A stretch of 64,000 nucleotides of DNA from JBIOJB01 sp044450465 (GCA_044450465.1 JBIOJB010000001.1:19693-83692); one strand, 5' to 3'. Counted from the stretch's first letter, positions 17,824 to 25,776 are shown. The notes: generated from the letters alone by a model not told the origin. Made by a program: numbers and translations.

Positions 17824-17849
17824 CACGGGAGAGGCCTGCCTCCCCCGTG
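17824..17849 (-). terminator. Hairpin after the SHOCT-tailed gene
   Basis: A 12-base arm at 17824-17835 pairs with 17838-17849 with one mismatch (CACGGG...CCCGTG outer part). It lies just past the stop at 17853 of the minus-strand gene. There is no T-run. Confidence 0.45.
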
Positions 17850-17852
17850 CTT

Positions 17853-18413
17853 TTAGAGCCTTTCCAGGACCAGGGTGCGTTTGGACGCGTATTCGTGGTC
17901 GGAGAGCAGGCCGTCGCGATGCAGTTTCGTGAGCATCTCCATCTCCTCGAGCACGTCCAGCAGCGGTGCCATCGTGCGTCGGGCCAGGTATGCCTCCGAG
18001 GCGCCGCCCGCCTCCTCGCCGCGCGCGTCGAACTCGCGGATGAAGAACAGCGCTTTCACGGCCGAGAACGGAATCCCCAGCTTTCGCACCGGGCTGTCCG
18101 AGTGCTCGGCGTGCAGATGCAGCACGACTCCGTATCGATGCCTTTCCAACGTTCCATCGAGGTGGCCGCGAAGAACCTCACCGTCCAGGAAGCGGATGGC
18201 CACTTTTCGCGTCGGCGTTTCCGACGCAAGATCCGGATCGCGTGGCAACTCAACCCATTTGACCGCGGTCAACGGGATCCAGGCGGTCTCGTTGTTCTCG
18301 AGGCCGTCGGTGTCGTCCACCTCGACCAGGAAGTCGGGTTCGTCGAAATCAAGATCGCGAGCGTTGCCTTCCAGGGTCTCGTCATCGAAGAAGCGGACGA
18401 CTACTTTGGCCAT
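17853..18413 (-). CDS. Hypothetical protein: duplicated beta domain plus SHOCT-like tail
   Basis: Product of 186 residues. Two similar segments of about 55 residues follow each other: one starts VVVRFFDDETLEGN and ends IPLTAVKWVEL, the other starts VAIRFLDGEVLRGH and ends IPFSAVKALFFI. Both look like small beta-barrels of the kind seen in PilZ- or DUF6982-like proteins. The C-terminus (about 150-186, LLDVLEEMEMLTKLHRDGLLSDHEY read in two parts) resembles a SHOCT oligomerisation motif. Function is unknown. It follows the sigma factor gene by 22 bases but has its own TAGAGT box. Confidence 0.75.
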   Translation of the reverse strand: MAKVVVRFFDDETLEGNARDLDFDEPDFLVEVDDTDGLENNETAWIPLTAVKWVELPRDPDLASETPTRKVAIRFLDGEVLRGHLDGTLERHRYGVVLHLHAEHSDSPVRKLGIPFSAVKALFFIREFDARGEEAGGASEAYLARRTMAPLLDVLEEMEMLTKLHRDGLLSDHEYASKRTLVLERL

Positions 18414-18422
18414 TTCATACCT

Positions 18423-18428
18423 ACTCTA
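18423..18428 (-). promoter_or_regulatory. TAGAGT -10-like box, leaderless start
   Basis: TAGAGT ends 9 bases before the ATG at 18413, in the short gap behind the sigma factor gene. Confidence 0.4.
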
Positions 18429-18435
18429 ATAACCC

Positions 18436-19206
18436 TCATTCACCCACAGTCCTGCGCAGCCGCCGGCGGCCAACTCTCCTCGTGCACTGGATGCAGGCCG
18501 CGATGTGCGCGCGCACGGCTTCGGCCTGCGGTCTCCGCAGCTTCCCGGCGAGATAGGGAGCCAGCAGAGGAACGACCTCATCATGTGTCAGCTCACCCTC
18601 GCCCTGCGACGCGATGTACTCCTCTTTGAAGCGAAGGCGCGCACGGTACAGGAGCGTCTCGACCGCGCTCTCGGACATGTTCAGCGAGCGGGCTATCTGC
18701 CGGTAGCTGAGGTCCTGCAACTCACGAAGGGTGAGCACGAGCCTGTACTTCTCGGGCAGGCGCTGCGAGACCTTCCAGACCTGACGGCGGGTCTCGTTCG
18801 ATTCCTGAACCGCGACCGGGTCGAAGCTCGTCGCAGTGGACGGCAGGTTCGCCATCAGCTCGCTCTCTTCTTCTTCCGTCCCACCGTCAGCACGAAGGTC
18901 GCGCTGGCGACGGCGGAGCTCGTCGAAGCAAAGGTTTCGTGCGACGGTATGAACCCAGCCTCCGAAGTTGAAGCTCTCGTCGACGCGATCCATCATGCGC
19001 AGCGCTTTCATGAAAGTCTCCTGCGCGATGTCCTCGGCAAGGAGCGCGTCACCGAGCTTGCGGCGTACCAGCCTGTAGATGGAGGCGACATAGCGGCGGT
19101 GCAGCTCTTCGAACGCATGAATGTCGCCGTCACGGTAGGCCTTGACCAGCGCGACGTCCGACGGCTCGTCGCCCGACTTGCCCGGTGGTTGACCTTCTAG
19201 CGCCAT
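18436..19206 (-). CDS. ECF-type sigma-70 factor with C-terminal zinc-finger-like tail
   Basis: Product of 256 residues. Sigma region 2 (about 20-100) includes DALLAEDIAQETFMKALRM and the promoter-melting WVHTVARNLCFDELRRR. Region 4 (about 145-195) has LPEKYRLVLTLRELQ and LSYRQIARSLNMSESAVETLL. Unlike most ECF factors, a ~60-residue tail follows, ending in AHIAACIQC: with the preceding THDE His this gives an H-X(n)-H-X3-C-X2-C pattern like zf-HC2 anti-sigma domains. So the factor may carry its own zinc-binding control domain. The upstream extension of the open frame is an Arg-rich shadow of the glycerate kinase gene. The start overlaps glxK by 10 bases. Confidence 0.88.
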   Translation of the reverse strand: MALEGQPPGKSGDEPSDVALVKAYRDGDIHAFEELHRRYVASIYRLVRRKLGDALLAEDIAQETFMKALRMMDRVDESFNFGGWVHTVARNLCFDELRRRQRDLRADGGTEEEESELMANLPSTATSFDPVAVQESNETRRQVWKVSQRLPEKYRLVLTLRELQDLSYRQIARSLNMSESAVETLLYRARLRFKEEYIASQGEGELTHDEVVPLLAPYLAGKLRRPQAEAVRAHIAACIQCTRRVGRRRLRRTVGE

Positions 19207-20324
19207 GGCTGCGAGCGGCAGGCTACTACGGCGGCACCGAAAAGCATCCGGCTTGAGTGCGCGACGGCGCCTTCGTCCACGCCTCGAGCGGCCCTTTCGG
19301 CCACCACAACGGGAACGCCCTGTCGCACCAGCGCCTCCCATCCAGGGCCGGTGCTGCCGGCAAGCACGACGACCGGGACACCGTGGGCTCGGGCGCGCTT
19401 GATCACCTCGCCGGGAGCCTTCCCGTACATCGTCTGCTCGTCCACCCTCCCCTCTCCGGTGATCGCGAGCTGGGCGCCCTGCAGCTTCTCGTCCAGCCTG
19501 GCCGCGTCCGCCACCAGGGGTGCGCCAGGTCGCAGCTCGGCGTTCAGGAAAGCCACCAATCCGGCCCCGGCCCCGCCGGCGGCGCCTCCGCCAGGTAGGT
19601 CCGCAATTCGTCTTCCGAGGTCCCGCTCGACCACCATGGACAGCCTCACAAGCGCCGCGTCGAGCTCGGCGACCGTTTGCGGATCGGCGCCCTTCTGCGG
19701 TCCGTACACGGCACTTGCCCCGAGCGGCCCGATCAAGGGATTGGTCACGTCGCATGCGACCTTCACCCGAACCGACCTCCAGCCGCTGTCGAGGCCCGAG
19801 CAGTCGATTCGCTCGAGCCGCGCCAGCTCCGCCCCGCCGCGCCCGAGCTCGCGACCTTCGGCGTCGACGAGCCTGCAGCCGAGAGCCTGGGCGAGGCCGG
19901 CGCCTCCATCGTTGGTGGCCGATCCGCCGATTCCCGCGAGGATCGTCGTGACGCCGCGTTTCCGAGCCGCCTCGAGCAGCTGGCCGAACCCGTATGTGCT
20001 CGCCGCCCTCGGGTCCCGCCGGTGCGGCTGGATCAAGGTCAACCCGCTCGCCGAGGCGAGCTCGACGACCGCGGTGCGCCCGCCGTCGATCAGGCCGTAC
20101 CTGGCGGAGACCCCGTCGCCCAGCGGCCCTTCGACCTCCGCGGTCAGGTACTTCCCCTCGGCGCCGACCAGCGCCTCGACCGTCCCGTCACCACCATCCG
20201 CGACCGGCACCTCGACGACGTCGGCGTCGGGGAACACCTCACGAACGCCGCGCGCGATGGCGGCCGCGGCCTGCGACGCCGTGAGCGTGCCCTTGAATGC
20301 GTTGGGGGCAACGACGACCTTCAC
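19197..20324 (-). CDS. glxK: Glycerate kinase (GlxK/GarK family)
   Basis: Phosphorylates D-glycerate with ATP in glyoxylate or serine/glycolate turnover. At 375 residues it is full length, beginning KVVVAPNAFKGTL, with VPVADGGDGTVEAL, LAGIGGSATNDGGAGLAQALG, the ACDVTNPLIG segment, YGPQKGAD, ITGEGRVDEQT and GKAPGEVIKRA in the family order. It lies between ilvE (27 bases upstream) and the sigma factor gene (10-base overlap). Confidence 0.95.
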   Translation of the reverse strand: MKVVVAPNAFKGTLTASQAAAAIARGVREVFPDADVVEVPVADGGDGTVEALVGAEGKYLTAEVEGPLGDGVSARYGLIDGGRTAVVELASASGLTLIQPHRRDPRAASTYGFGQLLEAARKRGVTTILAGIGGSATNDGGAGLAQALGCRLVDAEGRELGRGGAELARLERIDCSGLDSGWRSVRVKVACDVTNPLIGPLGASAVYGPQKGADPQTVAELDAALVRLSMVVERDLGRRIADLPGGGAAGGAGAGLVAFLNAELRPGAPLVADAARLDEKLQGAQLAITGEGRVDEQTMYGKAPGEVIKRARAHGVPVVVLAGSTGPGWEALVRQGVPVVVAERAARGVDEGAVAHSSRMLFGAAVVACRSQPWR

Positions 20325-20351
20325 CGACGAGGACTACGCCCGGTCTGGTGG

Positions 20352-21317
20352 CTAATAGACCGGAACGGTCCAGTCGCGGTGCTTCGGGGTCTCGCCCTTG
20401 ACGGAGCTGAAATAGATGTTCTGGAGCTCTTGCGTGAACTCGCCAACCCGGCCGTTTCCGACCGACCTGCGGTCCACCTCGATGACCGGTGAGATCTGCG
20501 CCCCGGTGCCGCACAACAGCAGCTCGTCACACGTGTAGAGCTCGGTTCGGTCGATGGTGCGCTCGACGAGGGGGAGCCCAAGCTCTTCTCTGATGAGCTT
20601 GATGAGGAGCGAGCGGGTGACGCCCTCGAGTATGTCGTCCGTCACGGGAGGAGTCACGAACGCGCCATCTTTGAGCATGAACAGGTTCTCGGCCGAGCCT
20701 TCGGACACGTGGCCGTCGACCGTCAGCACGATCGACTCGTCATAGCCGGCCTCGACCGCCTCCGACTTGGCGAGGGCGGACTGCGCGTACGACCCGGTGA
20801 TCTTGGCTCGTGCCGGAAGAGACTGGTCTGGCACGCGGCGCCATGTGCTGACCATGCAACGGATGCCTGATTCGGTCTCGACGTACTTGCCGAACGGGAT
20901 CGCATAGATGAAGAAGTTGTAGTCCAGGTTGTGCAGCCGCACTCCTATTTCTTCGCTCGACATGTAGAGCAGCGGTCGCACGTAAACGTCCGACTTGAAC
21001 TGATTACGGCGCAGCAGCTCGACAGTGAAGCCAACGAGCTCATCGGTGGCGTAGGGAAGGCTCATCCGCATCACATTGGCCGACCGCTTCATGCGCTCGA
21101 AGTGAGCGAGCGGCTCGAGCAGATAGAGCTGCTCCTGCTTGGAGTTCCAGTAGGCCCGGATGCCCTCGAACACTCCCGTTCCGTAGTGAAGAGCATGGGT
21201 CATCAGACCCAGCTTCACGTCGTTGTATCGCGCGAACTCTCCGTCGAAAAACACCCACGTGTTGGGATGCGGCTCGCTCTTCCTGGACCTTGTTTTTGGT
21301 TTGGTTTCCACTCCCAT
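20352..21317 (-). CDS. ilvE: Branched-chain amino acid aminotransferase
   Basis: PLP-dependent class IV aminotransferase, last step of leucine, isoleucine and valine synthesis. At 321 residues it has the standard length. Features include THALHYGTGVFEGIRAY, VRPLLYMSSEEIG, the PLP-lysine in RAKITGSYAQSALAKSEAV, GYDESIVLTVDGHVSEGS, and LCGTGAQISPV near the end. It heads the ilvE-glxK-sigma cluster and has a TACACT box 9 bases before the ATG. Confidence 0.96.
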   Translation of the reverse strand: MGVETKPKTRSRKSEPHPNTWVFFDGEFARYNDVKLGLMTHALHYGTGVFEGIRAYWNSKQEQLYLLEPLAHFERMKRSANVMRMSLPYATDELVGFTVELLRRNQFKSDVYVRPLLYMSSEEIGVRLHNLDYNFFIYAIPFGKYVETESGIRCMVSTWRRVPDQSLPARAKITGSYAQSALAKSEAVEAGYDESIVLTVDGHVSEGSAENLFMLKDGAFVTPPVTDDILEGVTRSLLIKLIREELGLPLVERTIDRTELYTCDELLLCGTGAQISPVIEVDRRSVGNGRVGEFTQELQNIYFSSVKGETPKHRDWTVPVY

Positions 21318-21326
21318 TGCGATCTA

Positions 21327-21332
21327 AGTGTA
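21327..21332 (-). promoter_or_regulatory. TACACT -10-like box before ilvE
   Basis: TACACT ends 9 bases before the ilvE ATG; no Shine-Dalgarno sequence between them. Confidence 0.4.
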
Positions 21333-21384
21333 GGCGCTGACCGGGCACCCACCCACATGGCGCGGCCCCCATCTGTTATGAATC

Positions 21385-21765
21385 GTGGCTGTGAGCGTTT
21401 ACGGCATCATCGCTGACCTCCGGCGAGAGCACACGAGCCCAGCCGCCGGCCAGACTCTCGACCTGGTCGTGACCGAGCTGGGTCGCACCCGGGACAACGT
21501 CAAACAGGCCGTGGCCGCCCTAGCCGCCGGCAGCCTACCGCCTGGCGGCAGACAGGTGCTTGACGAGCTCGCCGAGCGGGCGCGCAAGGATGGGCTTTAC
21601 GACCTCGACTTCGGCCCCGACCCTTACGACGTCCCTCAGGCGGAGCCGCTCGATACCGGGACGGCGGGCATCGGCGCGCTGCTCGCGCTGACCTCGCTCG
21701 TGGGCGTGGCGCTGGCGGTCGTGGCCGTGATCGCGGGCCTCAACTCGATCCTCCACTTCGCCTGA
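21385..21765 (+). CDS. Hypothetical protein with C-terminal membrane helix
   Basis: Product of 126 residues with a soluble N-terminal part of about 90 residues (two predicted helices, VYGIIADLRREH and LDLVVTELGRTRDNVKQAVAAL in pieces) and one hydrophobic helix at about 96-120. No family was recognised. A second GTG at 21391 is an alternative start. The stop overlaps the ATG of yajQ (ATGA), so the two are translated together. Confidence 0.65.
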   Translation: MAVSVYGIIADLRREHTSPAAGQTLDLVVTELGRTRDNVKQAVAALAAGSLPPGGRQVLDELAERARKDGLYDLDFGPDPYDVPQAEPLDTGTAGIGALLALTSLVGVALAVVAVIAGLNSILHFA

Positions 21766-22256
21766 TGGCCGAGTCGTCGTTCGATGTCGTCTCCGAGTTC
21801 GACGCTGCGGAGCTGACGAACACCATCGACCAGGCGCGCCGCGAGGTGGCCACCCGGTTCGACTTCAAGGACACGCAGACGGCCTTCGACCGCCAGGAAG
21901 AGATCATCGTCATCGAGTCGGCCAGCGAAGAGCGCGCAAAGGCCGCGCTCCAGGTATTTCGGGAGAAGGCGGCCCGCCGGCAACTATCACCGAAGCTCTT
22001 CAAAGCCAAGGACCCTCAAACCGTGGGCAAAGGGCGGGGCCGGATCGAGGTACAGCTGAACGCCGGGATATCAGATGAGCTGGCGAGAGAACTACGCAAG
22101 CGGATAGTGGCCGTGTCAGCCAAGGTGCAAGTGCGTATTCAGGGCGACCAGCTGAGGGTCGTGGGCAAGGACAAAGACACGCTTCAGCTCGTCATCAAGG
22201 CGCTGCGCGAAGCCGAGGACATCCCGGTACCGCTTCAATTCACGAACTACCGATAG
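21765..22256 (+). CDS. yajQ: YajQ-family nucleotide-binding protein
   Basis: Product of 163 residues, the standard family length. YajQ-type proteins bind nucleotides; some, such as the Xanthomonas homologue, bind cyclic di-GMP and act as transcription co-regulators. Conserved segments are SFDVVSEFDAAELTNTIDQA, REVATRFDFKDT, the NAGISDELARELRKRI helix, and VQIQGDQLRV-type strand (here VRIQGDQLRVVGKDKDTLQ). Coupled to the membrane protein upstream by a one-base overlap. Confidence 0.95.
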   Translation: MAESSFDVVSEFDAAELTNTIDQARREVATRFDFKDTQTAFDRQEEIIVIESASEERAKAALQVFREKAARRQLSPKLFKAKDPQTVGKGRGRIEVQLNAGISDELARELRKRIVAVSAKVQVRIQGDQLRVVGKDKDTLQLVIKALREAEDIPVPLQFTNYR

Positions 22257-22325
22257 GGTTGGAACCAGTCTGCCTGCAGCCATGAGCAGACGTTCCGCGC
22301 AGAGCAGTAACCAGGTCTGACCGAG

Positions 22326-23036
22326 ATGAATCCTGTGGCGATCATCCCCTCGATCGCCGTTCTGCGCGGACGCTGCGTGCTCACGACGCCAGGCGATGAA
22401 ACAGTCGACGCGTACGACGACGATCCCGTCGAGCTCGCCGCCGAGTTTGCGGCGACGGGTGCCAAGCACCTTCATGTCGTCGACCTCGACTCAGTGCGCG
22501 GATCGGGAGACAGCTGCAAGGTGATCAAGGAGATCCGCAAGCGGGCGGACCTCAAGGTACTGGTGGCGGGCGAGGTACGAACCGAGAAGGCCGCTGCGGC
22601 CTACACCAGAGCCGGCGCCCACGGTGTGGTCATCGGAAGCGCCGCCGCGCGCGACCCGGACCTGCTCCGGCGCTGCGCCCAGATGCATCCCGGTCAGATC
22701 GTGGCGACGGTTGATGTGCGCGAGAAGCCGGTGGAGATCGCGAGGTGGAGCGGGACGGAACCGGTGATGATCGGCGACCTGCTCGGCCGCTGGGCCGAGC
22801 TGCCGTTGGGCGGCGTCATCCTGAGCTGCGTCGACAGGGAGGGCGCGGGCTCAGGCCCCGACCTCGAGTCTCTGGCCATGGTCCGGCGCATGACCGCCCA
22901 CTTTCTTCACTACTCGGGAGGCGTGGCCACCCGTGAGGACATCAGCCGGCTCAGCGCGGCGGGCGCGCAGGCGATCATCGTCGGACGCGCTCTTCACGAG
23001 GGCAAGCTGACCCTGGGGCAAGCCTTCGCGCGATGA
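22326..23036 (+). CDS. HisA-like TIM-barrel protein, catalytic Asp missing
   Basis: Product of 236 residues, same length and order as HisA (phosphoribosylformimino-AICAR ribotide isomerase): AAEFAATGAKHLHVVDLDSVRG, GVVIGSAAARDPDLL, YSGGVATREDI, AIIVGRALHEGKLTL. However, the N-terminal strand reads IPSIAVLRGRCV where HisA has IPAIDL with the catalytic Asp8, so that Asp is Ala here. The phosphate-binding GGGIR loop reads AGEVR. The second Asp (VATVDVRE) is kept. No other his gene is nearby. It is likely a HisA paralogue with another or no catalytic role. Overlaps the DUF3465 gene by 4 bases. Confidence 0.75.
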   Translation: MNPVAIIPSIAVLRGRCVLTTPGDETVDAYDDDPVELAAEFAATGAKHLHVVDLDSVRGSGDSCKVIKEIRKRADLKVLVAGEVRTEKAAAAYTRAGAHGVVIGSAAARDPDLLRRCAQMHPGQIVATVDVREKPVEIARWSGTEPVMIGDLLGRWAELPLGGVILSCVDREGAGSGPDLESLAMVRRMTAHFLHYSGGVATREDISRLSAAGAQAIIVGRALHEGKLTLGQAFAR

Positions 23037-23425
23037 GATTCTTGGCGGCCGTCGCCACGCTGCTCCTCCTGGCGGCGTGCGGAGGCCGCGACAACCCCGA
23101 TGACCAGGGGCTGCACCAGGACATCGCCAACAGCTCGAACGGAGTCGAGGTGACCTTCGACGCCACCCTGGTCAGCGAGCCGGTGGAGTCAGGCGGCCAC
23201 GAACGTTTCGAGGTGACCGACCCGGCCGGCGACCGGCTCGAGATCGACCACAACACCAGTCTCGCGCCGTACGTGCCGATTCACCAGGGCGATCAGATAG
23301 TGGTCCACGGCCAGCTCTACATAGACCCCGGGCCGGTTGCGGGCGTTCACTGCACTCACGCAGCCACCTCGAGCGGCTGCCCCGACCCGGGCTGGATCCA
23401 ATACAACGGGACCTACTACGAATGA
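23033..23425 (+). CDS. DUF3465-family lipoprotein
   Basis: Product of 130 residues with a lipoprotein signal peptide (hydrophobic core followed by LLLAAC, Cys at about 16). The mature part matches the DUF3465 pattern: a strand with HERFEV, IDHNTSLAPYVPIHQGDQIVVHGQ, then a HCTHAATSSGC segment and WIQYNGTYYE at the end. Known members are secreted or periplasmic beta-barrel proteins of unknown function. Overlaps the HisA-like gene (ATGA). Confidence 0.8.
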   Translation: MRFLAAVATLLLLAACGGRDNPDDQGLHQDIANSSNGVEVTFDATLVSEPVESGGHERFEVTDPAGDRLEIDHNTSLAPYVPIHQGDQIVVHGQLYIDPGPVAGVHCTHAATSSGCPDPGWIQYNGTYYE

Positions 23426-23462
23426 GCGCCGCGGCCGGCCGCGGCAGCTGTCGGCTTCGCGG

Positions 23463-24209
23463 TCAGCGCCGACGCGCCGGGGGTTTGCGGGCGACGAGCC
23501 ACGTCGTCGCCTGGGCCACCGGGCGGACGACGATCTCGTCGATATCGACATGGGGCGGCCTGGTCACCGCAAACACCACGCAATCCGCCACGTCTTCAGG
23601 GGTGAGCGGTTTCAGGCCCTGATAGACGGCGCGCGCGGCTTTGTGATCGCCATGGAAGCGCACCAGGCTGAACTCGGTCTCAACGAGCCCAGGCGCGATC
23701 TCGGTGACCCGGATCGGTTCGCCGTTCAACTCCAGGCGAAGCGTGCGCGAGATGGCGCGCACGGCATGCTTGACCGCCGTGTAGCCGGCGCCCCCCTTAT
23801 AGGTCTCGAACCCGGCAATGGACCCGATGTTCACGATGTGGCCGTGTCGCGCTTTGCGGAGAAGCGGAAGGCAGGCCCGTGTCATCCGCATAAGGCCCAT
23901 GACGTTGACCTGCCACATGCCGGCCCACTCTTCGTCGCGCGCCTCTGAGACGGGGTTCAATCCCAAAGCGCCCCCTGCGTTGTTGACAAGCACGTCGATT
24001 CGACCGAATCGCTGCCCGATCTCACGCACGAATTCGTCGACGCTGTCCTGATCTGTGACGTCGAGTGGCACCGCGACGCCGTCCTCGCCGGCCACGCGCC
24101 GGATCCTCTGGATTCGCCTCGCTCCGACGACGATCTGGTACCCACGGCGACCCAACGCGACCGCCGTGGCCGCACCGATCCCAGAGGAAGCTCCCGTGAC
24201 GACCGCTAC
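23463..24209 (-). CDS. SDR family oxidoreductase, 5' end without a canonical start
   Basis: NAD(P)-dependent short-chain dehydrogenase. The Rossmann motif TGASSGIG is encoded at 24197-24174, in frame with NNAGGALG, the catalytic Ser in NIGSIAG, and YTAVK (catalytic Tyr and Lys). No ATG, GTG or TTG occurs in frame upstream of TGASSGIG; the first is a TTG at 24155, which would cut the cofactor loop off. Either a rare start codon is used or an indel has broken the 5' end (a GTG with a GGAG in front lies in the next frame near 24234). The 5' coordinate given here is approximate. Confidence 0.75.
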   Translation of the reverse strand, partial: VAVVTGASSGIGAATAVALGRRGYQIVVGARRIQRIRRVAGEDGVAVPLDVTDQDSVDEFVREIGQRFGRIDVLVNNAGGALGLNPVSEARDEEWAGMWQVNVMGLMRMTRACLPLLRKARHGHIVNIGSIAGFETYKGGAGYTAVKHAVRAISRTLRLELNGEPIRVTEIAPGLVETEFSLVRFHGDHKAARAVYQGLKPLTPEDVADCVVFAVTRPPHVDIDEIVVRPVAQATTWLVARKPPARRR

Positions 24210-24269
24210 CGGTGACGCCTTGCTCGAATCGACACCTCCGTCAGTGACAAATGGGGAGCCGTCAAAGCG

Positions 24270-24275
24270 TAACCT
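24270..24275 (+). promoter_or_regulatory. TAACCT -10-like box
   Basis: TAACCT ends 8 bases before the ATG at 24284; the intervening bases also contain an AGGAGG, so both leaderless and led translation are possible. Confidence 0.35.
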
Positions 24276-24283
24276 AGGAGGCC

Positions 24284-24745
24284 ATGCTCGATGCCGTGGT
24301 TGGGATCGTGGTCGGCATTCTCGTCGTGGCGGGGATTCTGGTCATGATCGGGCCTGACGTCTCAAAGCTGACGGGCCGCCTAAGCAGGTTCAAGGCTCGC
24401 CCGTCCCTCCCATCTCCGTTCCAGTCGCGCGGCGCCGGCCAAGCCCCCCCGTCGGGTCTGAACCCCAAGACCCAGCGAGTCCTGGTAGGCGCTGCTCGCC
24501 TGGCGACCTGGCTGCGCTCGAACGGGCACGACGACCTGGCCCGAGAGCTGCGCGCCGGGGCGGCGCAGATGACTGCGAACGAGCCCGCCGGGCTTTATGC
24601 GCTGCAGGCCGCGGTGCGGAAGGTGCGCGCCGTCCAGCGATCGGAAGCGGGCGCCCAGGAACGGCTGCAGTCCCTGGCCGGCGAGCTCACCAAGGCGCTC
24701 CGCGACCGCTTCGAGCAGCTCGAGCTCCTGCCGTTCGGGCGCTAG
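24284..24745 (+). CDS. Hypothetical protein with N-terminal membrane helix
   Basis: Product of 153 residues. Residues 3-22 form one hydrophobic helix resembling a TatA-type anchor, followed by a Pro-rich linker and a helical, Arg/Glu-rich cytoplasmic domain (about 65-145) with coiled-coil character. No family assigned. It is divergent from the SDR gene. Confidence 0.65.
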   Translation: MLDAVVGIVVGILVVAGILVMIGPDVSKLTGRLSRFKARPSLPSPFQSRGAGQAPPSGLNPKTQRVLVGAARLATWLRSNGHDDLARELRAGAAQMTANEPAGLYALQAAVRKVRAVQRSEAGAQERLQSLAGELTKALRDRFEQLELLPFGR

Positions 24746-24762
24746 GACCCCCGCGCGGGGTC
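24746..24762. terminator. Bidirectional hairpin between convergent genes
   Basis: GACCCC at 24746-24751 pairs with GGGGTC at 24757-24762, filling the 16-base gap between two convergent stop codons. Short stem, no T-run. Confidence 0.4.
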
Positions 24763-25283
24763 TAGACCCGCCGGCGGCTCCGCGGTTGCGGGTTGGTTTC
24801 GGCGGGCAGCTCCAACGGTGACTGAGCGACCAGGCAGAACTCTGGCGGCGGTCCGAGGACCATCATCCGCTTCCACAACGTGACGCCCGGACCGGAGGTC
24901 CACGGCCGGAGCGACTCGTAGAACGGCGAGTAGGCGAGGCCAGGAGGCTTGCTCAGGCCGACCTCCACCCCCGTTTCCAGGTCGAGCTCTCCTGAAATCA
25001 GCGCCATGAGCTTGCCGGACCCGTCGATGGCTGCTCGGGCCACGTCGTCGTGAGGACGCGACCTCGACCCGGTGATCGCCGCATCGTTTAGAGAATCGAG
25101 AGCGGCCGAGTCTTTGACCAGGTACCAGTCGCTGTAGCCGCCTGGGATCCGATAGCTGGTTGATGTGATGAACCCGGCCGGCTTGGTCTCCGCAAGGGCC
25201 GCGTGAAATCTCTTGAGCCCGGCTTCGTACGCGACGATGTCGGCGCCCCCTGCTGCGCGGTGCGAGAAGATATAGGCGAGCAC
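24762..25283 (-). CDS. Hypothetical protein
   Basis: Product of 173 residues with no recognised family. It begins MLAYIFSHRAAGGAD, has a WYLVKDSAALDSLNDAA segment and a Pro-rich C-terminus. It looks soluble, with no signal peptide or membrane helix. The layout of an N-terminal strand, a helix with FHAALAE and a YRIPGGYSDWYLV strand suggests a dimeric alpha-beta barrel (ferredoxin-like) fold, but this is weak. It starts 4 bases after the SRPBCC gene ends, so the two are probably one transcript. Confidence 0.6.
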   Translation of the reverse strand: MLAYIFSHRAAGGADIVAYEAGLKRFHAALAETKPAGFITSTSYRIPGGYSDWYLVKDSAALDSLNDAAITGSRSRPHDDVARAAIDGSGKLMALISGELDLETGVEVGLSKPPGLAYSPFYESLRPWTSGPGVTLWKRMMVLGPPPEFCLVAQSPLELPAETNPQPRSRRRV

Positions 25284-25287
25284 TCGG

Positions 25288-25758
25288 CTAGAGGGTCTTC
25301 GACGGCTTTGGGCCCTTGCCAGCCTCGACGTACACCTTCAAGGCCGCCATGTTCTGGCGGATCCCCTCCGCGTACTGGCGAGCCAGCAGCGCGCCGGCGA
25401 GGCGCAGCAGGCCGCCGAGCTCGTAGTCCATCTCGTAAACCAGGTGCGTGGTGCCGTCCTTGTGCTCCGTGTACGTGTATGACCACGTGCCTTTCAAGGG
25501 GCCGCGGATGAATTTGCCCCCGCAGCGTCGAGGCTTGACGTAGTCCGTCTGCTCGACCTCGAGCGTCTCCTTGAATCCACCGGGCAGGTCCAGGTGATAC
25601 CTGTACTGAGTTCCCTTTCCCGGCGAACCTGGATTCACCTGCTCGACCTTCGCCAGGTTTGAGGACCATCGGGGAGCGTTCTTCGCGTCCTCCTGAACGA
25701 CCGCCCAGACCCGCGCCGGCGGCGCTTCGATGTTCACCGTCTCGCGGATTCTGGTCAC
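25288..25758 (-). CDS. SRPBCC (polyketide cyclase/START-like) family protein
   Basis: Product of 156 residues with a helix-grip fold: TVNIEAPPARVWAVVQE at the start, WSSNLAKVEQ, a TQYRYHLDLPGG strand, GTWSYTYTEHKDGTTHLVYEMDYEL, then a long C-terminal helix (EGIRQNMAALKVYVE). Such proteins bind hydrophobic ligands; the ligand is unknown. The start is set at the GTG at 25758 because the domain begins there; the longer upstream frame would run into the divergent MFS gene. Confidence 0.82.
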   Translation of the reverse strand: MTRIRETVNIEAPPARVWAVVQEDAKNAPRWSSNLAKVEQVNPGSPGKGTQYRYHLDLPGGFKETLEVEQTDYVKPRRCGGKFIRGPLKGTWSYTYTEHKDGTTHLVYEMDYELGGLLRLAGALLARQYAEGIRQNMAALKVYVEAGKGPKPSKTL

Positions 25759-25776
25759 CCTGCCATCATCCCATCG

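Noticed and set aside
17597..17852. Possible riboswitch or small RNA upstream of pdxS
   Set aside because: The region has a partial palindrome and a terminator-like hairpin but no recognisable riboswitch core, and the TAGAAT box beside the pdxS start argues for a leaderless transcript.
19207..19755. N-terminal extension of the sigma factor by 183 codons
   Set aside because: The extension is an Arg/Gly-rich shadow of the glycerate kinase gene; the sigma domain begins after the ATG at 19206.
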